Assembly: GCA_020355945.1 (NCBI GenBank)
Contig: CP070627.1
Span: 1,999,966 to 2,005,775 of the forward strand
Length of the DNA stretch: 5,810 nucleotides
Source of the DNA: Candidatus Aminicenantota bacterium
Lineage (GTDB): Bacteria > Acidobacteriota > Aminicenantia > UBA2199
Direction: 5' to 3'
A model generated the notes under the pieces. That model worked only from the letters and a program-made list of their open reading frames with translations. It searched no databases and was not told the DNA's origin. Every line of letters begins with the position of its first letter. Positions within the stretch are counted from its first letter, which is position 1. Positions 1 through 4,800 of this stretch are shown piece by piece. The position numbers were made by a program, and so were the translations under genes.

Positions 1-4
1 TTAG

Positions 5-75
5 GGATGGGCAGGAACAAAAGAATAGTTATTAAGTAATTTTGAGAGCTTACTTAAGTTAAAACCTGCCCATCC
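5..75. repeat. Nested inverted repeat, about 71 bp, near the left edge
   Basis: Outer arms GGATGGGCAGG (5-15) and CCTGCCCATCC (65-75) are perfect 11-bp inverted repeats. Inside them TTAAGTAA (32-39) and TTACTTAA (50-57) form a second perfect 8-bp pair around a 10-base loop. The two stems stack about the same centre, so the region could form a long hairpin in DNA or RNA. No T-run follows the outer arm on either strand, so it is not a clear intrinsic terminator. It may be a small non-autonomous element or the structured end of a transcript from outside the window. No coding sequence is visible in 1-120. Confidence 0.6.
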
Positions 76-122
76 GCATTCTATTAAGTATTTTATCTAA
101 TCTTGAGGAGTACTCTGAACTG

Positions 123-199
123 TGCCTCCGGCGGCCAGGGGGGCGCTTTTTGAAAAAACTGCCCCGTGACGCATCTGGACCCCCCGCAAAAACTTTTTA
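123..199 (-). repeat. GC-rich palindromic repeat element, copy 1 (intergenic)
   Basis: This 77-bp stretch matches, on the opposite strand, the segment 4490-4552 inside the NRPS gene. Three blocks are identical: 124-134 (11 bp), 140-165 (26 bp) and 182-199 (18 bp). Copy 1 has 14 extra bases: two more G in a G-run and about 12 bases near 166-177. The 26-bp core folds on itself: GGGGC pairs with GCCCC, with a U-run against an A-run inside. The strand given is the one on which it reads the same way as copy 2 reads in the NRPS mRNA. It begins about 50 bp beyond the stop codon of the bicupin gene and could act as a 3'-end hairpin for that transcript, although no T-tract follows it. Confidence 0.75.
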
Positions 200-249
200 C
201 TGGCCAGGATGTTATCCCTCCTGTTTCTCACCTGTTAAAAACAATCGTT

Positions 250-1359
250 TTATACAAATGCCACATCAAATGGAGTTCTCTGTTCCGAACACTCCAGTGG
301 ATCCGTTCCCTCACAAACAAAAGCATAATAGATGCCATTGGGGATTAAAACAAGGTCCCCGGCACTTACCGGTATAGATGGAGGAGTTAATTGGTTTACC
401 TCTTTTTCATTTCCAACAATCAATTGCCCTTTCCCCCGGGTAAAATAAACACCCGATGCACATCGGCGGTCAACCATGGGTTCGCTGGCCTTTGCCGGTT
501 CAATCCTATACCTGGAAGCAAAAATATGGCCTGCGGACAATGGCAACTTTGTTCCACCGGGTATGGTCAAGGGTTTTATCTCTGTTACGGATTTTTGATT
601 TAAATTAATGTTTACATGCCGACTGCTGCCGGGAAATTTTATGGATATTAACCTCTCCCGGGTATAATCCCGGTTGAAAAAGGAGGGTATTTTTCTACCG
701 GCATTTTGATCGAATAACCTTTCTACCATATCGGTGGACACAGTGGCATACTCTTCCAACACACACCCGATTACGGTGTGGACAATGCCAAGTTTATCAA
801 TGGAAAATACGTCACCGGGTCTGGGATAGATGCGGAATTGATCGTATCTCTGGTCCGGTTTCCCGGACAGCCAATCGGTAAAGGCTTTTTCTTCATAATT
901 TTTCTGCCAGTCTTTATAATCACAGGTAAAAACATATCCCCCGTTAAGGACTTCCAGGATATGAAAAACCTCGGTTTTGTGAGTGATATGCTGCTGAAAA
1001 CTAAATCCCTGGCCTTTGTTCTGGATAAAAATCGAATATCCTAAGGGATGTGAAGCCTTTATTGCATATGATTTATATTTGAGCAAAAATCCCAATCGTT
1101 TCTGCACCAGGATGGCTTCTCTGGCCAGGTCACTTGAATAAGGCCCACTGAAAATCCCTTTCAACAGGTCTTTGGAAAGCCTTTCCCACCTTTCGATTGT
1201 CTCAATTGGCAAGTCCTGGGCCATGTAATCAACCAGGATATTCAACGATTCAAGCCCATGATCGAGAAGAAGGGATAGGGATTGATTGATGGTGTTTGAG
1301 TTCCCATATCCACATTTCTCAATTTCTGCTTTGATTTTTTCTATACGTTCATTTGCCAT
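250..1359 (-). CDS. Bicupin-like protein of unknown function (possible metal-dependent isomerase-type fold)
   Basis: A complete 369-residue protein. Residues 1-100 look helical, with no signal peptide or membrane segment, so it is probably cytosolic. Residues about 105-220 resemble a cupin barrel. H124, H127, E130 and H133 lie in a stretch like cupin motif 1 and end in N139-G140-G141; P181-G182-D183 followed by G191 and H194 resembles motif 2. A conserved-looking tail follows: E202-E203, S208-T209-D210, ERLFDQNAGR at 213-222. Residues about 270-350 look like a second barrel (G302 to G311, then SAGDLVLIPNG at 332-342) but lack the expected histidines, so that half is probably a non-catalytic barrel. 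The layout recalls sugar or sugar-phosphate isomerase cupins, but no exact family is recognised. The ATG at 1359 is supported by GGAAGG (1370-1365 on the minus strand) five bases upstream; the stop is TAA at 252-250. It is divergent from the NRPS, so a shared role is only a possibility. The cupin call is fairly likely; the enzymatic role is unknown. Confidence 0.7.
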   Translation of the reverse strand: MANERIEKIKAEIEKCGYGNSNTINQSLSLLLDHGLESLNILVDYMAQDLPIETIERWERLSKDLLKGIFSGPYSSDLAREAILVQKRLGFLLKYKSYAIKASHPLGYSIFIQNKGQGFSFQQHITHKTEVFHILEVLNGGYVFTCDYKDWQKNYEEKAFTDWLSGKPDQRYDQFRIYPRPGDVFSIDKLGIVHTVIGCVLEEYATVSTDMVERLFDQNAGRKIPSFFNRDYTRERLISIKFPGSSRHVNINLNQKSVTEIKPLTIPGGTKLPLSAGHIFASRYRIEPAKASEPMVDRRCASGVYFTRGKGQLIVGNEKEVNQLTPPSIPVSAGDLVLIPNGIYYAFVCEGTDPLECSEQRTPFDVAFV

Positions 1360-1364
1360 GCATA

Positions 1365-1370
1365 CCTTCC
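1365..1370 (-). promoter_or_regulatory. Ribosome binding site of the bicupin gene
   Basis: On the minus strand GGAAGG lies five bases before the ATG at 1359, a standard Shine-Dalgarno spacing. It decides this start. An overlapping out-of-frame ATG four bases upstream is too close to the site to be used. Confidence 0.6.
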
Positions 1371-1379
1371 AGGTTATTA

Positions 1380-1407
1380 ATTATATAAAAAATCCTGGAA
1401 TATTCAA
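1380..1407 (-). promoter_or_regulatory. Candidate sigma-70 promoter of the bicupin gene
   Basis: Read on the minus strand, TTGAAT (1407-1402) and a perfect TATAAT (1385-1380) are separated by 16 bases. Transcription would begin near 1373, giving a very short leader that begins just before GGAAGG. The -10 is perfect but lies in an AT-rich stretch, and an alternative -35 (TTGACG) sits farther upstream, so the exact promoter is uncertain. Confidence 0.4.
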
Positions 1408-1463
1408 GTCTTTTCCGTCAACTAAATTCATTGCCTGATTTTTAAGAACTGGCTGTAAAACTT

Positions 1464-1590
1464 GCTGCGAGTTGCGAGTTAAGAAATTTAAAGCAATATT
1501 TTCAGATAATCATTTTAAAAGTACTACCCCGTAACCCGCAACTGTTCACCCGCCACCAGGCAGCGAGCTTTATTTCTTTTAAGGTTGCGA
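1464..1590. repeat. Degenerate heptamer repeats in direct and inverted copies
   Basis: TGCGAGT is repeated twice in tandem at about 1466-1479. AGTTGCGAGTTA (1470-1481) recurs in inverted form as TAACCCGCAACT (1532-1543), 11 of 12 bases matching, and GGTTGCGA appears again at about 1583-1590. Beside them AAGAAATTTAAAGC (1481-1494) is inverted as GCTTTATTTCTT (1567-1578), with one indel pair. The arms could form a cruciform or hairpin. The unit resembles the 7-base tandem repeats known from some bacterial genomes. It lies upstream of the NRPS promoter and, by its position, would not be part of that mRNA. Confidence 0.5.
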
Positions 1591-1610
1591 ATTTGGGACA
1601 ATTTTAGGTA

Positions 1611-1639
1611 TTTACAAAAATCCTTTAATATGTTATACT
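1611..1639 (+). promoter_or_regulatory. Sigma-70-like promoter of the NRPS gene
   Basis: TTTACA (1611-1616) and TATACT (1634-1639) are separated by exactly 17 bases; each hexamer differs from consensus at one position. Transcription would start near 1646, giving a leader of about 238 nt before the NRPS start codon. This is the best promoter match on the + strand of the intergenic region. Confidence 0.65.
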
Positions 1640-1645
1640 ACAAAG

Positions 1646-1883
1646 TCAGATTACTGAGCCAAAAAGGGAAGGGTTCTATCCAAAGGGATAGGCCCCCGAA
1701 AGCTTGGTGAAAAAAGTTCATTATATTAGTGAGATTACTTTTTAAGGGAGTAGCTAACAACCCAGAGACGGCAGTCTATCCAAATAGAAAATTCCCCCGC
1801 ATTAGCATAGATAAAGGTATAAGGAAGCGATTCGGAATGAAGAGAGAGATATAGATCCACATGCCTCCAGTGGAGGGTCTAAA
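1646..1883 (+). promoter_or_regulatory. Long structured 5' leader of the NRPS mRNA, class unknown
   Basis: The leader holds several hairpins: TCAG/CTGA (1646-1649 and 1654-1657); a strong stem CTATCC/GGATAG (1676-1681 and 1686-1691, loop AAAG), extended by a wobble pair and GGG/CCC around one bulged T; an enclosing CCAA/TTGG pair (1659-1662 and 1704-1707); and, as alternatives, AGAC/GTCT around 1767-1777 or TCTAT/ATAGA at 1775-1788. The ten-base string TCTATCCAAA occurs at 1675-1684 and again at 1775-1784, exactly 100 bases apart, so the GGATAG strand could pair with either copy. This would suit a switch, but no known riboswitch class fits with confidence. Confidence 0.4.
1852..1881 (+). promoter_or_regulatory. 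NRPS ribosome binding site within a potential masking hairpin
   Basis: GGAGGG (1872-1877) sits six bases before the ATG at 1884 and fixes that start. The same bases can be paired: CCTCC (1864-1868) with GGAGG (1872-1876) across a three-base loop, supported by TAGAT (1852-1856) with GTCTA (1877-1881, one wobble). An alternative is TCCAC (1856-1860) with GTGGA (1870-1874). Both folds hide the ribosome site, so translation may be damped or regulated. An 11-codon reading frame starting at 1861 overlaps the NRPS start, but it has no good ribosome site of its own. Confidence 0.5.
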
Positions 1884-4800
1884 ATGGAAAAATTAGAAAA
1901 GAAAAATATCCGGGATATCCTTGCCCTTACTCCCATGCAAGAGGGAATGCTCTTTCATTATTTGAATGACCCGGAAAGCGATCACTATTTTGAGCAATTA
2001 AGTTTGAAGATATCGGATGAAATCAATCTCCAACGTTTTAAAAAAGCCTGGGATTATGTTGTACAGGGCAACGAGATGCTTCGAGTCCTCTTCCGCTGGG
2101 AAAGATTGGACAACCCCACACAAGTGGTGTTGAAACAACACCACCCGGATTCGAGATTCTTTGATCTTTCAACTATTGAGGACCATACCGAACGGCAAAA
2201 ACAACTGGAAAAAATAAAACTGGAAGACAGGAAGGAAAAATTCGATTTACGGGAAATCCCGTTTCGGGTCATTTTATGCAAAATCTCAGAGAAAGAGTAT
2301 TACATTGTAATAAGTAATCATCATATATTGTATGATGGGTGGAGTACAGGGGTTGTTTTAAAGGAATTTTTCCAGGCGTATGAGGGGCTGGAAAAAGGAG
2401 AAACAGGGCTGACAACGAAAATTAAACCTTCATTTAGGGAGTATATCCAATGGCATCAAAACCGTGACCAGGATAAACAAAAAAAATTCTGGGAATTGTA
2501 TTTTAAGGGATTCGACGCGCAAACGGTGTTACCCATCAAAAGAAAAGGAATAAAGCGGAATTCCGAAGGAGCTGCAGCAAAGGCGTTTGGTTTTGTCCTG
2601 GAAAAAGATATAAAGGATAAATTAGATATTTTTCTCAGGGAAAGGGGGGTAACGTTGGCCGCTTATTTCTATTGTGCCTGGGGGATATTGTTACAAAAAT
2701 ACTGCAATAGCGAAGATGTGGTTTTCGGCACCACAGTATCCGGAAGGTCTGCGCCCATTAAAGAGATAGAGAACATGGTGGGGTTGTTTATCAATACTAT
2801 ACCGTTGCGGGTAACAGCCGAGCGTGGTGAAAAGGCACTGGATTTGCTTTTAAAAATAAATAATCATTTGCCTCATAGGGAGAAATATGAGAACACACCG
2901 CTGGTAGAGATAAAAAAATACAGCGCCTTGACAAGCGGCGAAGAGCTTTTCGATTCACTCCTGGTGATAGAAAACTACCCGTTGGACCATTTTTTAAGAA
3001 GAGAAAATAAAACTTTACCCCTTACGGTTCATTCCTATTCCGCCGTTGAATCCACCAATTATGATTTAACCATTACCATCGCTTTACCTGGAAACGTTGA
3101 AATACGTTTGATATACAACGAAGAATTATTTGCAGAGAATGTGATTCATCGATTATCTCGCCATTTTATCAATATTTTAAATGAAATAACAGGACATCCT
3201 CAAAAGCAGTTCCATGAAATCGAGATATTATCCCAGGAAGAGAAAAAACAACTGCTGGTGGATTTTAACGATACGAATGAGGTAGTGGATTATCCCGGTG
3301 AAAAAAGCATCCATCAATTATTCGAGGAGCAGGTGGAAAGAACGCCAGGCCGAATAGCTGTAATAGGTAATAGGCAATCGGTAGTTGGCAAGACGGAGAA
3401 TATGCATCTCACTTACGAAGGATTAAATGAAAGATCCAACCGATTGGCACACCTGTTAAGGCAAAAAGGTGCTGGATCCGACAGTATTGTGGGTATCATG
3501 GTGGAGCGTTCCATTGAAATGGTCATTGGCATATTTGGCATATTGAAAGCCGGGAGCGCTTATTTGCCCATTGTTCCCGGTTCACCGCCAGGACGGGTTA
3601 AATATATGTTGGCCGACAGCGGGGCGAAGATCCTGGCGACCACACCAGGATTTCGGGTTAAGGCTGAGATTGAGGTGGAGGAGCTGTTCTCAACCTTAAC
3701 CTTAACCGCAATCTCCACCTCAACCTCCGGGCAGGCGTCTTCGGCAGCCAGCCTGGCCTACGTCCTCTACACCTCCGGTTCGACGGGTCGCCCCAAAGGG
3801 GTGATGGTAGAGCATTGCTCTGTTATCAATCTATTATTTGCGTTACATCACCAATACCCCTTAAAGAAACAGGACACCTATCTATTAAAAACATCCTATC
3901 TTTTTGATGTATCGGTAACAGAGTTGTTTGGTTGGTTTTTAGAAGGAGGTCGATTAGCCATACTGGAGAAGGGGGGAGAGAAAGATCCGGCAAAGATTAC
4001 AGATATCATTGAGCGGACAGGTGTGACTCACATCAATTTTGTTCCTTCTATGTTCAATGTATTTGTGCAGGAGTTAACCTCTCTTGATACAGTGCGACTA
4101 TCCGGTTTAAAATACATCTTTTTAGCCGGGGAAGCGCTGCTGCCCGAATTGGTCAATAAATCCAGGAATTTGGGTACTATTGGTACGTTGATTCCCCTGG
4201 AAAATATATACGGTCCCACGGAAGGTACGGTGTATTCCAGCGGCTATTCGTTGGCAAACTGGGATGGTACGGGGCGGATTCCCATAGGAAAGCCCCTGCC
4301 CAATATGATGCTTTTTGTTTTAGACAAAAATAATTGTTTACAGCCCATTGGTGTTCCTGGTGAATTGTGCATTGGTGGGTTAGGAGTTGCCCGCGGATAT
4401 TTAAACCGACCGGGATTAACCGCGGAGAGATTTGTAGAACCGGTAGAACCGGTGACAGGTAACAGGTGCAGGTGGGAGGCAACATCTAATAAAAAGTTTT
4501 TGCGGGGTGCAGGGGCAGTTTTTTCAAAAAGCGCCCCTGCCCGCCGGAGGCATAAAATATACAAAACCGGTGATTTAGCGCGGTGGTTGTCCGATGGAAA
4601 TATCGAATACCTGGGGCGGATGGACCATCAGGTAAAGATAAGGGGATTTCGCATTGAACTGGGAGAGATAGAGAATCAATTGGTGAGTCATAGAAAAGTG
4701 AAAGAAGCTGTGGTGGCGGCGAAAGAAATAGAAGGAGGCGATAAATACCTCTGCGCTTATATCATTCCGGCAGGAACCGTTGAAACTGCTCTCTTCATTG

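Larger units (their letters stand above)
1360..1883. other. Divergent intergenic region of 524 bases
   Basis: No gene of credible length is seen here. It holds the bicupin promoter and ribosome site on the left, a heptamer-repeat cluster in the middle (1464-1590), and a strong NRPS promoter with a long structured leader on the right. No tRNA, no CRISPR repeats and no confidently named riboswitch were found. Confidence 0.7.

Noticed and set aside
1..120. Insertion-sequence end or transposase remnant
   Set aside because: Only inverted repeats are seen; there is no transposase coding and no visible target duplication.
123..199. Classic intrinsic terminator for the bicupin gene
   Set aside because: The hairpin is plausible but no run of T follows it on the minus strand, so it is recorded as a repeat and not as a terminator.
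150..603. Small + strand reading frames at 150-377, 166-348 and 391-603
   Set aside because: They overlap the bicupin gene antisense or begin inside the palindromic element, have no ribosome sites, and encode no recognisable protein.
1535..1545. CCCGCAACTGT, recalling the end of a cobalamin riboswitch
   Set aside because: The other conserved cobalamin blocks are absent, it lies upstream of the likely NRPS transcription start, and it is explained by the heptamer repeat.
1745..1754. AGGGAGTAGC, recalling the first strand of the yybP-ykoY manganese riboswitch
   Set aside because: The matching closing strand and the second conserved loop could not be found, and an NRPS is not a usual target. 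A covariance-model scan would settle it.
3361..4552. CRISPR array
   Set aside because: The repeats are 6-9 bases, contiguous and inside a coding sequence, without spacers.
4434..4560. A frameshift or pseudogene at the repeat-rich A6-A7 linker
   Set aside because: Codon by codon the frame stays open and leads correctly into YKTGDL, so the gene is not broken here.
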